Source of the DNA: Pseudonocardia abyssalis
GTDB taxonomy: Bacteria; Actinomycetota; Actinomycetes; Mycobacteriales; Pseudonocardiaceae
Assembly (NCBI RefSeq): GCF_019263705.2
Contig: NZ_JADQDK010000001.1
Span: 4,216,001-4,280,000 of the forward strand
Length of the DNA: 64,000 nucleotides
Direction: 5' to 3'
Part shown: one piece after another, positions 19,526 to 31,150 of the stretch
Numbering within the stretch: position 1 is the first letter of the stretch
Layout: each line of letters opens with the position of its first letter
Made by a program: the position numbers and the translations under genes
The notes under the pieces: model-generated
Database searches by the model: none
Told to the model about the DNA's origin: nothing
Seen by the model: only the letters and a program-made list of their open reading frames with translations

Positions 19526-20896
19526 GTGTCCGATGCCGCGCTGCCGCCGTCCCCCGTCACCGCCGCCGTCGAGGCCGCGCTCCCGGGAGCCCGCGCCGAC
19601 CTGGAGCGGCTGGTGCGGATCCCGAGCATCTGGGCCGATCCCGCCCACGCCGACGACACCCGTCGCAGCGCCGACGCCGTCGCCGAGCTGGCCCGGGCGG
19701 CCGGGGCCGCCGACGTGTCCGTGATCGCGGCCGAGGGTGGAGCCCCCGCGGTCGTCGCCCACTGGCCCGCCCCCGACGGCGCACCGACCGTCCTGCTCTA
19801 CGCCCACCACGACGTGCAGCCCACCGGCGGCGACGCGGAGTGGACCAGCCCGCCGTTCGAGCCGACCGAGCGCGCGGGCCGCCTCTACGGCCGCGGTGCC
19901 GCCGACGACAAGGCCGGCGTCATGACCCACCTCGCGGTCCTGCGCGCGTACGACGGGAGACCCCCGGTCGGGGTCACCCTGTTCATCGAGGGCGAGGAGG
20001 AGTCCGGCTCGCCGACGCTCCCCGCGCTGCTGCGCGAGCACCACGAGGCCCTGGCCTGCGACGTCATCGTCATCGCCGACGCCTCCAACCCCGCCGTCGA
20101 CGTCCCGGCGCTGACGACGAGCCTGCGCGGTCTCGTCGACGTGATCATCGAGGTGTCGATGCTGGAGCGGCCCGTGCACTCCGGGGTGTACGGCGGGCCG
20201 GTCGGCGACGCCCTCACCGCACTGTGCCGCACGCTCGCGAGCCTGCACGACGAGAACGGCGAGGTCGCGGTCCCGGGGTTGGTCCACGGCACGTCCGAGG
20301 CGCCCGAGTTCGACGAGGCCACGTTCCGCTCCGACGTCGGCCTCCTCGACGGCGTCGAGCTGATCGGCTGCGGCACCATCCCGGAGCGCTCGTGGAACAA
20401 GCCCGCCGCCGCGGTGCTGGGGATCGACGCACCGCGGGTCGACGAGTCGTCCAACGTGCTGCTCCCCCGCGCCCGCGCCGCCGTGAGCCTGCGCCTGGCC
20501 CCCGGCGACGACGCCGCCAAGGCCCGCGACGCCCTCACCGAGCACCTGCGCGCGCACGTCCCGTGGGGCGCGCGGGTCGACATCCGCCCGCACCACGGCA
20601 CGGCCGAGCCGTTCAGCATCGAGGCCACCGGCACCGCCTACGACGCCGCGCGTCGCAGCTTCGCCCACGCCTTCGGCACCGACGCCGTCGAGAGCGGGAT
20701 CGGCGGGTCGATCCCGTTCATCGCGGAGTTCGCCCGCACCTTCCCCGGCGCGGCGGTGCTGGTCACCGGCGTCGGTGACCCGGCCAGCCGCTGGCACGGC
20801 ATCGACGAGAGCCTCGACCTGGGCATGTTCGGGCGCGGCGTACTCGCCGAGACGCTGCTGCTCGCCGATCTGGGCGGAATTCAGGTCGCCGACTGA
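19526..20896 (+). CDS. M20 family dipeptidase/peptidase
   Basis: 456 residues of the M20 zinc metallopeptidase family (dipeptidase subgroup). Metal and catalytic motifs are YAHHDVQPTGG, GRGAADDKAGV (bridging Asp) and IEGEEESGSPTL (general-base and metal Glu). A lid/dimerisation domain lies in the middle (ERPVHSGVYGGPVGD). The GTG start at 19526 (VSDAALPPSP) fits where homology begins; longer frames upstream run through a GC-rich intergenic repeat. There is no signal peptide. The ABC exporter follows after 25 bp, so they are probably one transcript. Confidence 0.92.
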   Translation: MSDAALPPSPVTAAVEAALPGARADLERLVRIPSIWADPAHADDTRRSADAVAELARAAGAADVSVIAAEGGAPAVVAHWPAPDGAPTVLLYAHHDVQPTGGDAEWTSPPFEPTERAGRLYGRGAADDKAGVMTHLAVLRAYDGRPPVGVTLFIEGEEESGSPTLPALLREHHEALACDVIVIADASNPAVDVPALTTSLRGLVDVIIEVSMLERPVHSGVYGGPVGDALTALCRTLASLHDENGEVAVPGLVHGTSEAPEFDEATFRSDVGLLDGVELIGCGTIPERSWNKPAAAVLGIDAPRVDESSNVLLPRARAAVSLRLAPGDDAAKARDALTEHLRAHVPWGARVDIRPHHGTAEPFSIEATGTAYDAARRSFAHAFGTDAVESGIGGSIPFIAEFARTFPGAAVLVTGVGDPASRWHGIDESLDLGMFGRGVLAETLLLADLGGIQVAD

Positions 20897-20921
20897 CCGC
20901 AGGCGGGTCCACTCTGGTCCG

Positions 20922-21884
20922 GTGATCCACGCACGCGGGCTCGCCCGCACCTTCCGGACGCGGCGCGGACCGGTGGAAGCCGTGTCCGGCGTCGACATCG
21001 ACGTCGAGCCCGGCGAGCTGGTCGGCTTCCTCGGGCCCAACGGCGCGGGGAAGTCCACGACGCTCCGGATGCTCACCACGTTGATCGACCCGACGGCGGG
21101 CACCGCCACCGTCGCCGGGCACGACCTGCTCACCGAGCCCGTCGCCGTCCGCCGCAAGATCGGGTACGTCGGCCAGAACGGCGGCGCGGGCCCGGACTGC
21201 CCGGTCGGCGAGGAACTGATCCTGCAGGGCCGCTTCTACGGCCTCACCGCGGCCGAGTCGGCGAAGCGCGCCTCCGAACTGATCGGCGATCTCGACCTCA
21301 CCGGCCTCGACGACCGCATCGTCAACACCCTGTCCGGCGGGCAGCGCAGGCGCCTCGACATCGCGATGGGCCTCATGCACCTCCCCGGGCTGCTGTTCCT
21401 CGACGAACCCTCCACCGGGCTCGACCCCCAGAGCCGCGCCAACCTGTGGGGCCACATCAGGGGCCTGCACGCCGAGCGCGGCACCACGCTGTTCCTCACC
21501 ACGCACTACCTCGACGAGGCCGACGCCCTGTGCGACCGGATCCTCGTCATCGACAGGGGCCGGATCGTCGCCGAGGGCACCCCCGACGCTCTCAAGCGCC
21601 GCGTGTCCGGTGACCTCGTCGTCGTCGACTCCACCGACCCCGCCCGCACCACCGACCTGGCCGGGCGGATCGGGTCCGAGGTGGCCGTCGAGGGCACGGT
21701 GGTGCGGTTCCGCGTCGAGGACGGCGCGAAGGTGCTCCCCGCGGTCCTGCGTGAGCTCGACGCGGCCGGCATCGCGATGACCGCCGTGGAGGTCCGCCGC
21801 CCCAGCCTCGACGACGTCTTCCTCACCCTCACCGGCCGCTCGCTCCGTGAGGACTCCCCCGAGAACGCCGAGGTCCCGGCATGA
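20922..21884 (+). CDS. ABC transporter ATP-binding protein (DrrA-like)
   Basis: 320 residues. Walker A GPNGAGKSTT near residue 38, signature LSGGQRRRLDIAMGL, Walker B LLFLDEPSTGLDP and the H-loop LTTHYLDEAD are all intact. The C-terminal extension typical of DrrA-type daunorubicin-resistance ATPases is present (KVLPAVLRELDAAGI, PSLDDVFLTLTGRSLR). GTG at 20922 is chosen over the longer frame because homology begins there. The stop overlaps the permease start by four bases. Likely an exporter of a lipid or hydrophobic compound. Confidence 0.93.
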   Translation: MIHARGLARTFRTRRGPVEAVSGVDIDVEPGELVGFLGPNGAGKSTTLRMLTTLIDPTAGTATVAGHDLLTEPVAVRRKIGYVGQNGGAGPDCPVGEELILQGRFYGLTAAESAKRASELIGDLDLTGLDDRIVNTLSGGQRRRLDIAMGLMHLPGLLFLDEPSTGLDPQSRANLWGHIRGLHAERGTTLFLTTHYLDEADALCDRILVIDRGRIVAEGTPDALKRRVSGDLVVVDSTDPARTTDLAGRIGSEVAVEGTVVRFRVEDGAKVLPAVLRELDAAGIAMTAVEVRRPSLDDVFLTLTGRSLREDSPENAEVPA

Positions 21885-22645
21885 GCGTCGCCACCGACAC
21901 CTGGCTGATCTTCCAGCGCTCGATGAAGCAGTCGCTGCGCAACCCGTTCTGGGTGGTCATCGGCATCGTGCAGCCGTTCCTCTATCTCGCCCTGTTCGGC
22001 CCGCTGCTCATCCCGATCGTGCAGAGCACCCCCGGCTTCCCGCCCGGCGACGCCTGGCAGGTGCTCGTGCCCGCGCTGCTCATCCAGCTCGGGCTGTTCG
22101 GCGGGCTGTTCGTCGGCTTCTCGATCCTCACCGAGTTCAAGGCGGGCGTGGTCGAGCGGATGCAGGTGACGCCGGTCAGCCGCGTGGCGCTGCTGCTGGG
22201 CCGCGCGCTCAAGGAGACCGCGGTGCTCCTCACACAGGGCGTCCTGCTGACGGTCATGGCCATCCCGTTCGGACTCCGGGCCCCGATCGGTGGCGTGATC
22301 ATCGGGCTCGCACTGGTGGCGGTGCTCGGGTTCGCCGCGTCCTGCGCCTCCTACGCGCTCGCGCTGCGGGTCAAGAGCGAGGACGCGTTCGTGCCGATCG
22401 TGCAGTCGGTGTTCCTGCCGCTGCTGCTGCTCTCGGGCATCCTGCTGCCGATGACGATCGCCCCGGCGTGGCTGTTCGCGCTGTCGCGGGCCAACCCGTT
22501 CGTCTACGTCGTCGACGCCACCCGCGCGGTGTTCGTCGGCGACCTGTTCACCACCACCGCACTCGTCGGCATCGTCGTGGCGATCCTGCTCGCCGGCCTC
22601 TCGCTGTTCTGGGGTGTGCGCACGTTCCAGCGCGAGAGCGCCTGA
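21881..22645 (+). CDS. ABC-2 type transporter permease (DrrB-like)
   Basis: 254 residues with about six membrane segments (for example PFWVVIGIVQPFLYLALFG, LLIQLGLFGGLFVGFSIL and ALVGIVVAILLAGLSLFWG) and the conserved ABC-2 region FLPLLLLSGILLPM. It pairs with the ATPase gene through an ATGA overlap, making a complete two-gene exporter. The substrate is unknown; in this family it is often an anthracycline-like drug or lipid. Confidence 0.92.
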   Translation: MSVATDTWLIFQRSMKQSLRNPFWVVIGIVQPFLYLALFGPLLIPIVQSTPGFPPGDAWQVLVPALLIQLGLFGGLFVGFSILTEFKAGVVERMQVTPVSRVALLLGRALKETAVLLTQGVLLTVMAIPFGLRAPIGGVIIGLALVAVLGFAASCASYALALRVKSEDAFVPIVQSVFLPLLLLSGILLPMTIAPAWLFALSRANPFVYVVDATRAVFVGDLFTTTALVGIVVAILLAGLSLFWGVRTFQRESA

Positions 22646-22757
22646 TCACCGGCCGGGCAGACCGGGCGCGTGCGGATCACGTCGGTGACGACGGCGGGCG
22701 CGGCGGCCAGGTCGGCGCGGTGCATGCAGGCGGACGTGCAGCCGTCGCCCGCCGACC

Positions 22758-22890
22758 TCAACGACGCTCGGAGCGGTGGCGCGGGTCGAGCACGGTCGTC
22801 GGCTCGTCGAGGAACAGGACGTCGGGGCGGCCGATGAGGCTGATCGCGAGGTCGAGGCGCCGCCGCATGCCACCGGGTACGTGCGGACGC
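22758..22890 (-). pseudogene. Remnant of a second ABC transporter ATPase
   Basis: In one minus-strand frame the DNA reads [19 protein letters not shown] followed by [20 protein letters not shown] and a stop at 22758. This is the signature-motif-to-Walker-B part of a DrrA-like ATPase (family consensus [12 protein letters not shown]...DEPTTGLDPRSR) with no Walker A and no C-terminal part. The surrounding 456-bp interval (22646-23101) holds no intact gene. It differs from the intact ATPase at 20922, so it is the relic of a separate, deleted gene. Confidence 0.7.
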
Positions 22891-23101
22891 GGCGGCACCC
22901 GCCAGCGGACACCGCCCTGACCGCGCGCCGGCAGCGGATGTCAGGGGCCGGGAGGCGCGGACCCGGACCGCCGCCGTCGAGCGGCGGGCCGGGTCTCGCG
23001 CGTGTGCGTGCTCCCCAGCGGGGTCCCCCGACCCCATCGCACGAGATCGACGGTAGCGGGGCGGGGGCGGCCCGCGCCTCGGCCGAAAGTCCTGGTTCCG
23101 A

Positions 23102-24903
<1,802 letters not shown>

Positions 24904-24904
<1 letters not shown>

Positions 24905-25836
24905 CAGCCGCGTGTCGCTTCCTGGTTGTCGATGATGCGGGCCCCCGGCACCGGCCCGTGCGCGACGCGCACCGTGCGGCACACCCCGAGCCCGGCCAGC
25001 TCGGTGGCCACGTCCATGGCCGCGTCGGCCCCGCTGCACAGGAACGCGCAGGTGGGTCCGGACCCGGAGACGATCCCGGCGAGCGCTCCCGCGTCGACGC
25101 CCGCGCGCAGCGTCCGTCGGAGCTCGGGGACCATGCTGACGGCCGCGGCCTGCAGATCGTTGCCCAGCGACAGCGCGAGCTGCCGGGGGTCGCCGCCGGC
25201 GATGGCCTCGAGCACGGGCTCCACCGGACGCTCGGTGGGCTCGGACCCCGCTCGCAGGCGGTCGAGCTCGCCGAACACCTTCGGCGTCGACAGCCCGCCG
25301 CGGTGCAGCGCGACCACCCAGTGCTGCGGGTGCCGCGAGAGCACCGGCACGATCCGCTCGCCGCGCCCGGTGCCCAGCGCGGTGCCGCCGTAGAGCGCGA
25401 ACGTGACGTCGCTGCCCAGCTCGGCGGCCAGCGGGGCCAGCTCGTCGCGGGTGAGGTCGAGCTTCCACAGCGCGGAGAGCCCGACCAGCGTCGCGGCCGC
25501 GTCGGCGCTGCCCCCCGCCATCCCCCCGGCGACCGGGATGCCCTTGCGCAGCACCAGCCGCACGTCGGGATCGCGCCCGGCCTGGTCGGCGAGGAGCTGC
25601 ACCGCGCGCCACGCCAGGTTGGTCTCGTCGACGGGGACCTCGGTGACGCCCTCGCCGAAGACCTCGATGCCCGGCTCGTCACCGTGGGCGACCGACACCT
25701 CGTCGAACAGGCTCACCGCGTGGAAGACGGTGACGAGGTCGTGGAAGCCGTCGCCGCGCAGGGGTCCCACCGCCAGATGCAGGTTGATCTTGGCAGGGAC
25801 CCGCACGGTGACCGGGGGCGGGACGGCGGACAGCAC
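24904..25836 (-). CDS. ispE: 4-diphosphocytidyl-2-C-methyl-D-erythritol kinase IspE
   Basis: 310 residues of the GHMP kinase superfamily, the ATP-dependent step of the MEP isoprenoid pathway. The N-terminal [20 protein letters not shown] carries the conserved Lys/Asn. The phosphate-binding loop is [14 protein letters not shown] near residue 107, and motif 3 is [12 protein letters not shown]. The GTG at 25836 is used; an internal GTG eight codons on (VTVRVPAK) is also possible. In mycobacteria ispE follows ksgA directly; here an MFS gene intervenes. Confidence 0.95.
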
Positions 25837-25879
25837 CCGTCAACACTACGGGCCGCGATCCGCGCGGGTGGCGCCGCAG

Positions 25880-27397
25880 CTACCCGACCGGGGTGACGGT
25901 GGTCGCCCCCGTGGCCGGCCGGGACCGCGCCAGGTGCCTGGGCAGCGCGAACCCGAGCGCCGCCACGAGCCCGATCAGCACCACGCCCGCGGGCAGCAGC
26001 AGGGCCTGCGCCATCGCCGTGGCGAATCCGGCGTGCAGCGCCTCGGGCAGCTGCGCGACGGTCTCCGACGCGCCGCCACCCGGTACGGCGGGCAGGTTCG
26101 CGACGAGCCGCGAGGCGATCAGCGCCGCGATGGCCGCGCTGCCCAGAACGGCACCGACCTGGCGGGTGGTGTTGTAGACACCCGAGCCCGCCCCGGCGTC
26201 GGCGGGCGGCAGGTTGCGGGTGGCGGTGGTGGACACCGGAGCCCAGACGAATCCGTTGGCCACGCCCAGCAGCGCGATCGGGAGCAGCAGCTGCCAGATC
26301 GGGGTGTCCGGGCCCATCACGGCGGCGAGCCACACCAACGACACCGACCACGACGCCAGCCCGACACCCGCGAGCACCCGCGGGTGGACCCGGTCGCTCA
26401 GGCGTCCGACCACCGGGGCCAGCCCGCCGGAGACGACCGCCATGGGCACGAGCAGCAGCGCCGACCCGGTGGGGCTCAGCCCGAGCACGGCCTGGGCGTA
26501 GAACAGGATCGGGAAGACCATCGCGGTGACGGTGAAGCCGACCGTCGTGATCACCACGTTGGCCAGGCTGAAGTTCCGGTCGCGGAACAGTGCGAGCCGC
26601 ACCAGCGGCTCCGCCGCGCGCCGCTGCCAGAGCACGAACCCCGCCAGCACCACGACGCCCGCGACGATCAGCGACCACACCGAGATCGGGCCGACGATCG
26701 TGCCCCAGTCGTAGGTCTGGCCCTCCTGGATGCCGAAGACCAGCAGGAACATGCCGACGGCGCTGAGCGCGACACCGACCAGGTCGAACCGGCGGACGTG
26801 CGTCGGGAGCTCGGGCACCAGCCGCACGGCGAGCACGAACCCGACGATGCCCACCGGCACGTTGATGAAGAAGATCCACTCCCAGCCGAGGCCGTCGACC
26901 AGCACCCCGCCCAGGATCGGCCCGACGAGGGTGGCGATGCCGGCGACGGCGCCCCACAGGCTCATCGCGCGGCCACGGTTCTCCGCCGGGAACGTCCGGG
27001 TGATCACGGCCATCGTCTGCGGCGTGATCAGCGCGGCCCCGAGGCCCTGCACCACCCGGGCGACGATGAGCTCGCCGAGCGTGTCCGTCAGCCCGCACCA
27101 CAGCGAGGCCAGCGTGAAGACCACGAGCCCGAGGAGGTAGACCCGGCGCGGGCCGAAGCGGTCGCCGAGCCGGCCGGTGACCAGCAGCGGCACGGCGTAG
27201 GCCAGCAGGTACGCACTGGTCACCCAGACGACCGGGTCCACGCCGACCCCGAGGTCGGCCATGATCGCGGGCGTCGCGACGGAGACGATCGTGGAGTCCA
27301 CCAGGATCATGAAGAAGCCGAGGACGAGCGCCCAGAGGGCGGGCCACGGGTTCGCAGGGGTCCCGTCCGCTCCCCGCACCGGCTGCCGGGTGGTCAT
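25880..27397 (-). CDS. MFS drug exporter, DHA2 (EmrB/QacA) family
   Basis: 505 residues with about 14 hydrophobic segments. Motif A is in GRLGDRFGPRRVYLLGL, motif D1 near the N terminus is DSTIVSVATPAIMADLG, and motif C in helix 5 is LWGAVAGIATLVGPILGG. These mark the 14-helix proton-coupled DHA2 exporters of toxic compounds. It sits on the same strand between rsmA (66 bp upstream) and ispE (43 bp downstream), an insertion relative to the mycobacterial rpfB-ksgA-ispE order. No dedicated regulator is adjacent. Confidence 0.93.
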   Translation of the reverse strand: MTTRQPVRGADGTPANPWPALWALVLGFFMILVDSTIVSVATPAIMADLGVGVDPVVWVTSAYLLAYAVPLLVTGRLGDRFGPRRVYLLGLVVFTLASLWCGLTDTLGELIVARVVQGLGAALITPQTMAVITRTFPAENRGRAMSLWGAVAGIATLVGPILGGVLVDGLGWEWIFFINVPVGIVGFVLAVRLVPELPTHVRRFDLVGVALSAVGMFLLVFGIQEGQTYDWGTIVGPISVWSLIVAGVVVLAGFVLWQRRAAEPLVRLALFRDRNFSLANVVITTVGFTVTAMVFPILFYAQAVLGLSPTGSALLLVPMAVVSGGLAPVVGRLSDRVHPRVLAGVGLASWSVSLVWLAAVMGPDTPIWQLLLPIALLGVANGFVWAPVSTTATRNLPPADAGAGSGVYNTTRQVGAVLGSAAIAALIASRLVANLPAVPGGGASETVAQLPEALHAGFATAMAQALLLPAGVVLIGLVAALGFALPRHLARSRPATGATTVTPVG

Positions 27398-27463
27398 GTC
27401 CGGAGTATCGGCCGGGCCGGGTGGGTCGACAACTCGAACCCGGACGGCAGGTGGACGAACCGC

Positions 27464-28303
27464 TCAGACCGCCGCGAGGCGGGCGAAATCGTCGATCCCC
27501 AGCCGCTCGGCACGGGTCATCGGGTCGATTCCGGCGGCCCGCAGTGCCTCCTCGGCCGCGGCGGGCGACCCCGCCCAGCCGGCCAGCCCGCTGCGCAGCG
27601 CCTTGCGTCGCTGGGCGAACGCGGCGTCGATCAGCGTGAACACGGCCTCGCGGTCACCGGGCGGGGGGTCACGACGGTCGAAGGCCAGCAACCCGGAGTC
27701 GACACCCGGCACCGGCCAGAACACCGCGCGCGGCACCGGGCCCGCCCGCCGGGCCGCGGCGTACCAGGCCAGCTTCGCGCTCGGCACGCCGTAGGCCTTG
27801 CTGCCCGGCGCCGCGGCCAGGCGCTCGGCCACCTCGGCCTGCACCATCACCAGGCCCCGGCGCAGCGCGGGCAGCTCCGCGAGCAGGTGCAGCACGACCG
27901 GCACGCCGACGTTGTAGGGCAGGTTCGCGACCAGGGCGGTGGCGCCCGGCAACTGCGCGGCGGTGACACGCAGGGCGTCGGCGCCGACGACGGTGAGCCG
28001 GTCGGCCAGCGACGGGGCCCGGTCGGCGACGGTGGCGGGCAGCCGGGCGGCGAGCAGCGGATCGATCTCGACGGCGTGCACGCCCGCCACCTCGGGCAGC
28101 AGCGCGAGCGTCAGCGACCCGAGGCCCGGGCCGACCTCCACGACCACGTCGTCCGGCGAGAGCTGCGCGGCCTTCACGATGCGGCGCACCGTGTTCGGGT
28201 CGTGCACGAAGTTCTGGCCGAGCTTCTTCGTCGGTCGCAGGCCCAGCTCGTCGGCGAGGGCCCGCACCTCCGCCGGGCCGAGCAGTCGGGAGGGTCCGGT
28301 CAC
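27464..28303 (-). CDS. rsmA: 16S rRNA dimethyladenosine transferase RsmA (KsgA)
   Basis: 279 residues. It dimethylates two adjacent adenosines in helix 45 of 16S rRNA late in 30S assembly. SAM-binding motif I is [16 protein letters not shown], preceded by [12 protein letters not shown]; the catalytic motif IV is [10 protein letters not shown]. The start is GTG at 28303, 7 nt after the rpfB stop, so rpfB and rsmA form one operon as in mycobacteria. Confidence 0.97.
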   Translation of the reverse strand: MTGPSRLLGPAEVRALADELGLRPTKKLGQNFVHDPNTVRRIVKAAQLSPDDVVVEVGPGLGSLTLALLPEVAGVHAVEIDPLLAARLPATVADRAPSLADRLTVVGADALRVTAAQLPGATALVANLPYNVGVPVVLHLLAELPALRRGLVMVQAEVAERLAAAPGSKAYGVPSAKLAWYAAARRAGPVPRAVFWPVPGVDSGLLAFDRRDPPPGDREAVFTLIDAAFAQRRKALRSGLAGWAGSPAAAEEALRAAGIDPMTRAERLGIDDFARLAAV

Positions 28304-28310
28304 GCCCGAA

Positions 28311-30005
28311 TCATCGCGGCAGGCCCAGCTTGCGTGAACAGGCGGGCCAGGCTCCGTAGCCGCCGCGGTCGTCGCGGACCTTCGTGGCGATCGCGATCTG
28401 CTCCTCGCGGCTGGCCTGGTGCGGCAGGTCGGCGTACTCGCCGCCGCCGTAGGCGTGCCAGGTGGAGCGGTCGAACTGCAGCCCGCCGTAGTAGCCGTTG
28501 CCGGTGTTGATCGCCCAGTTGCCGGTGGCCTCGCACTGCACGAGCCGGTCCCACACGCCGCCGTCGGAGACCACGGGGGCCTGCGGCACGTCGTCGTTGG
28601 TGCCGACCTTCACGATCCGCGGCGTCGGCGGCGTCGTCGACCCGGCGCGCACCTGCACGCGGCGTACCTCCTGGCCGTTCTGGACGAAGACCCGCACGAC
28701 CGCGGTCTGCTCGCCGGGGGTTCCCGGGTCGACGACCTCGCGGTCGCCGCGCGGCATCTCCGGGTCCTCGACGATCTGCTCGGGCGGCTCGATGGTGCGG
28801 GTCTCGATGACCTCGCCCTCACCGTTGCGGACGATCTGGATCGCGGTGCCCTCGGCGAGGATCGAGTCGGGGCTGGGGACCGAGACGTCGTCGGGGCCGA
28901 GGGTGACGCCCTGCTCGGCGAGCAGCCCGGCGACGGTGCCGGCCATGGTCGTGACGGGCACCTGCGCGGCGGAGCCGTCGGCCAGGCTGACCGTGCGGGG
29001 GATGTTCAGCTCCAGCGCGAGCCCGGACAGCGGGATCGGGGCCTCCGGCGACGCCGACATCTGGATCGGCGCGGCGTCGAGACCCAGACCGGCCAGCGCG
29101 TCCTGGACGGACGCGGCCGTGGTCCAGATCTGCCGCTCCTGGCCGCCCTCGACGAGCGTGAGCGGGCGGGCGCGGTTGACGATGATGTAGTCGCCGTCGG
29201 CCACGTCGGTGGGCAGCGCGGGCTGCACGCGGTCCTGCGGGGTCGGGGCCAGGCCCGCCGCGGCCAGCGCACCCGCGACGTCACCGGCGAACGTGTGGAG
29301 CGTGCGCTCCTGGCCGTCGACGGAGAGCACGACGGTCTTGTCCATCGCCAGTGCGCTCGCGCCACCGCCGACGAGGGCGAGCAGCACGGCCAGCACGGTG
29401 GCGCGGACGCCGACCCGGGTGGTGGTGCGCGCGCGTCGGGGGTCGGGGACCCGCGTGGCGGCGGACCGCTCGATGGCGGGGGTCTCGTCGGCGGGGGGCT
29501 CGTCGGCGGGGGTCTCGTCGGCGGCCGCCGGGATCGCGACAGGGGCGTCCGGCGCGATCGCCGCGAACTGCTCGGTGTGCGGCTCGTCGTCGACCGGGGC
29601 AGCGACCGGGAGGGGGCCGGTCAGGTCGTCGGAGTACGGGGCCAGCTCGCCGGTGAGCTCCTCGGGCCGCTGGTCGTCGCGCACCAGGTCGTTGCGCACC
29701 AGGGCGATCGGGCCGGTCGGGGGCAGGCTCTCGATCTCGGGGATGCCGAGGCGGCGCATGCGGTCCGGGCGGCCGAAGGCCGTCTCGGCGGGCCACATCT
29801 CGCTCGCGGGCGCCGCGGAGGGGGCCGGGAACTCGTCGGCGGTGCCGAACCAGTGGTCGTCGTCGAGGGGGAGGGAGTCCGGGCCGCCGACGCGCAGTGA
29901 CTGGGAGGACGGCGACGGCTGGGGGGACAGCGGCTCGGAGGGCACGAACTCGCCCACGCGGGCGAGTGCGGCACGGCGTCGCGCGCGCGCGGATACGTCG
30001 ACCAC
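28311..30005 (-). CDS. rpfB: Resuscitation-promoting factor RpfB
   Basis: About 564 residues. The C-terminal Rpf domain (about 485-564) is a lysozyme/transglycosylase-like peptidoglycan hydrolase with the catalytic Glu in QCEATGNWA and [10 protein letters not shown]. It is preceded by a G5 domain (from about 405) and three DUF348 repeats (about 225-400), the RpfB architecture. A single membrane anchor, [21 protein letters not shown], lies near 200-222. Unusually, about 195 residues precede the anchor and would be cytosolic: a basic start ([16 protein letters not shown]), an acidic Pro/Ala-rich region and a [15 protein letters not shown] repeat. I chose GTG at 30005 (VVDVSARAR); other starts upstream or downstream are possible. 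Confidence 0.92.
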   Translation of the reverse strand: MVDVSARARRRAALARVGEFVPSEPLSPQPSPSSQSLRVGGPDSLPLDDDHWFGTADEFPAPSAAPASEMWPAETAFGRPDRMRRLGIPEIESLPPTGPIALVRNDLVRDDQRPEELTGELAPYSDDLTGPLPVAAPVDDEPHTEQFAAIAPDAPVAIPAAADETPADEPPADETPAIERSAATRVPDPRRARTTTRVGVRATVLAVLLALVGGGASALAMDKTVVLSVDGQERTLHTFAGDVAGALAAAGLAPTPQDRVQPALPTDVADGDYIIVNRARPLTLVEGGQERQIWTTAASVQDALAGLGLDAAPIQMSASPEAPIPLSGLALELNIPRTVSLADGSAAQVPVTTMAGTVAGLLAEQGVTLGPDDVSVPSPDSILAEGTAIQIVRNGEGEVIETRTIEPPEQIVEDPEMPRGDREVVDPGTPGEQTAVVRVFVQNGQEVRRVQVRAGSTTPPTPRIVKVGTNDDVPQAPVVSDGGVWDRLVQCEATGNWAINTGNGYYGGLQFDRSTWHAYGGGEYADLPHQASREEQIAIATKVRDDRGGYGAWPACSRKLGLPR

Positions 30006-30303
30006 AGCGATCCTGACCTCGACGGACCCGGGCAGGGGAGGAATCACCGGCCGCGGCGGTCCGAGGGCGTCGTGCTGGGGGAGCGCCTCGAACCACCGCG
30101 GCCGCTGTGCTGGGGAGCGTTCCCCACCCCGGCTTGAGCGATCACGGAACCGTAACGGGCGGTGACCGGATGCGTTGGCTTGCGACACACCGTGAGCGCC
30201 GAGCGGCCACTTCACTACGCCGAACGTGCATCTCCTACGCCAGGCGAGCCACCCGGCACGACGGATGACACCTCAGCGACCCGATCAGCCGCCCGGCGCG
30301 CCG
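30006..30303 (-). promoter_or_regulatory. rpfB leader/promoter interval
   Basis: About 300 bp without a gene separates tatD from rpfB. On the minus strand it contains a short GC hairpin (GGGGA-N4-TCCCC at about 30113-30126) and C-rich segments. In M. tuberculosis the rpfB-ksgA-ispE operon is reported to be under control of an RNA switch in the rpfB leader, so an equivalent is possible here. I could not match the sequence to the c-di-AMP (ydaO) riboswitch consensus often found before other actinobacterial rpf genes. Confidence 0.35.
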
Positions 30304-31119
30304 TCAGGCGTCGAGAGCGAAGATCCTCTCGGCGTTGCGGCGCGCGGCGTCGGCGACGTCCTCGGCCATCACCCCGCGCAGCGCCGCGATGCCGCGCACC
30401 GTCCACGGCAGGCAGTACGGCTCGTTGGCCCGGCCGCGGTGCGGGTGCGGCGTCAGGAACGGGGCGTCGGTCTCCACGAGGAACGACTCCTCGGGCACCA
30501 GCACCGCCGCCTCCTGCAGGTCGCGGGAGTTCTTGAACGTCACGGGCCCCGCGAACGACAGCACGTACCCGGCGTCGACGCATTCGCGCGCCATCGCCGC
30601 GTCGCCGGAGAAGCAGTGGAACACCACCGCCTCCGGCGCCCCCTCCTCGCGGAGGATCCGCAGGACGTCGGCGTGCGCGTCGCGGTCGTGGATCATCAGC
30701 GGCTTGCGCAGGCGCTTGGCGAGGTCGATGTGCCAGCGGAACTCGCGCTGCTGGGCGTCGGGCGGGGAGTGGTCCCAGTGGTAGTCGAGCCCCGTCTCCC
30801 CCACCGCGACGACCCGCGGGTCCGCCGCCAGCGCCTCGATCTCGGCCCGCTCCGCGTCGGTGACGGCGGCGGTGCGCGTCGGGTGCAGGGCGACGGCGGC
30901 GTGGACGCGGTCGTCCCAGTGGGCGGCGCGGACGGCGAACCGGGCGCCGTCGAGGTCGTCGGCGATGGTGACCGCTCGCGTGACGTTGACGGCCGCGGCG
31001 CGGTCCATCGCGGCCCGGACGTCCTCGGCGCTCGCGCAACCGCAGGCGTCGAGATGGGTGTGGGAGTCGACGGTGGGCACACCGAGCGGTTCCGGTGGCT
31101 CCGGTGCGGGCCGCCTCAC
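30304..31119 (-). CDS. tatD: TatD family metal-dependent hydrolase
   Basis: 271 residues of the TatD amidohydrolase-like family, 3'-5' DNA/RNA exonucleases or D-aminoacyl hydrolases. Metal ligands are seen in VDSHTHLDACG, GETGLDYHWD, MIHDRDAHADV, FHCFSGD and VETDAPFLTP. GTG at 31119 has GGAGG 5 nt upstream and lies 31 bp after the metG stop, so metG and tatD are co-transcribed; the longer frame into metG is not used. Order metG-tatD-rpfB-ksgA is conserved in mycobacteria. Confidence 0.94.
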   Translation of the reverse strand: MRRPAPEPPEPLGVPTVDSHTHLDACGCASAEDVRAAMDRAAAVNVTRAVTIADDLDGARFAVRAAHWDDRVHAAVALHPTRTAAVTDAERAEIEALAADPRVVAVGETGLDYHWDHSPPDAQQREFRWHIDLAKRLRKPLMIHDRDAHADVLRILREEGAPEAVVFHCFSGDAAMARECVDAGYVLSFAGPVTFKNSRDLQEAAVLVPEESFLVETDAPFLTPHPHRGRANEPYCLPWTVRGIAALRGVMAEDVADAARRNAERIFALDA

Positions 31120-31150
31120 CTGCGCCTCCGGCACCCGTGCGGCAGCCCGG

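Noticed and set aside
22504..23037. Minus-strand ORF with GCTSACMHRADL as a small cysteine protein gene
   Set aside because: It runs through the ABC permease in antisense and shares the gap with an ABC relic in another frame; no family match can be defended.
30006..30240. ydaO-type c-di-AMP riboswitch upstream of rpfB
   Set aside because: I could not align the interval with the conserved blocks of that family; only a short GC hairpin is visible. A covariance search would decide.
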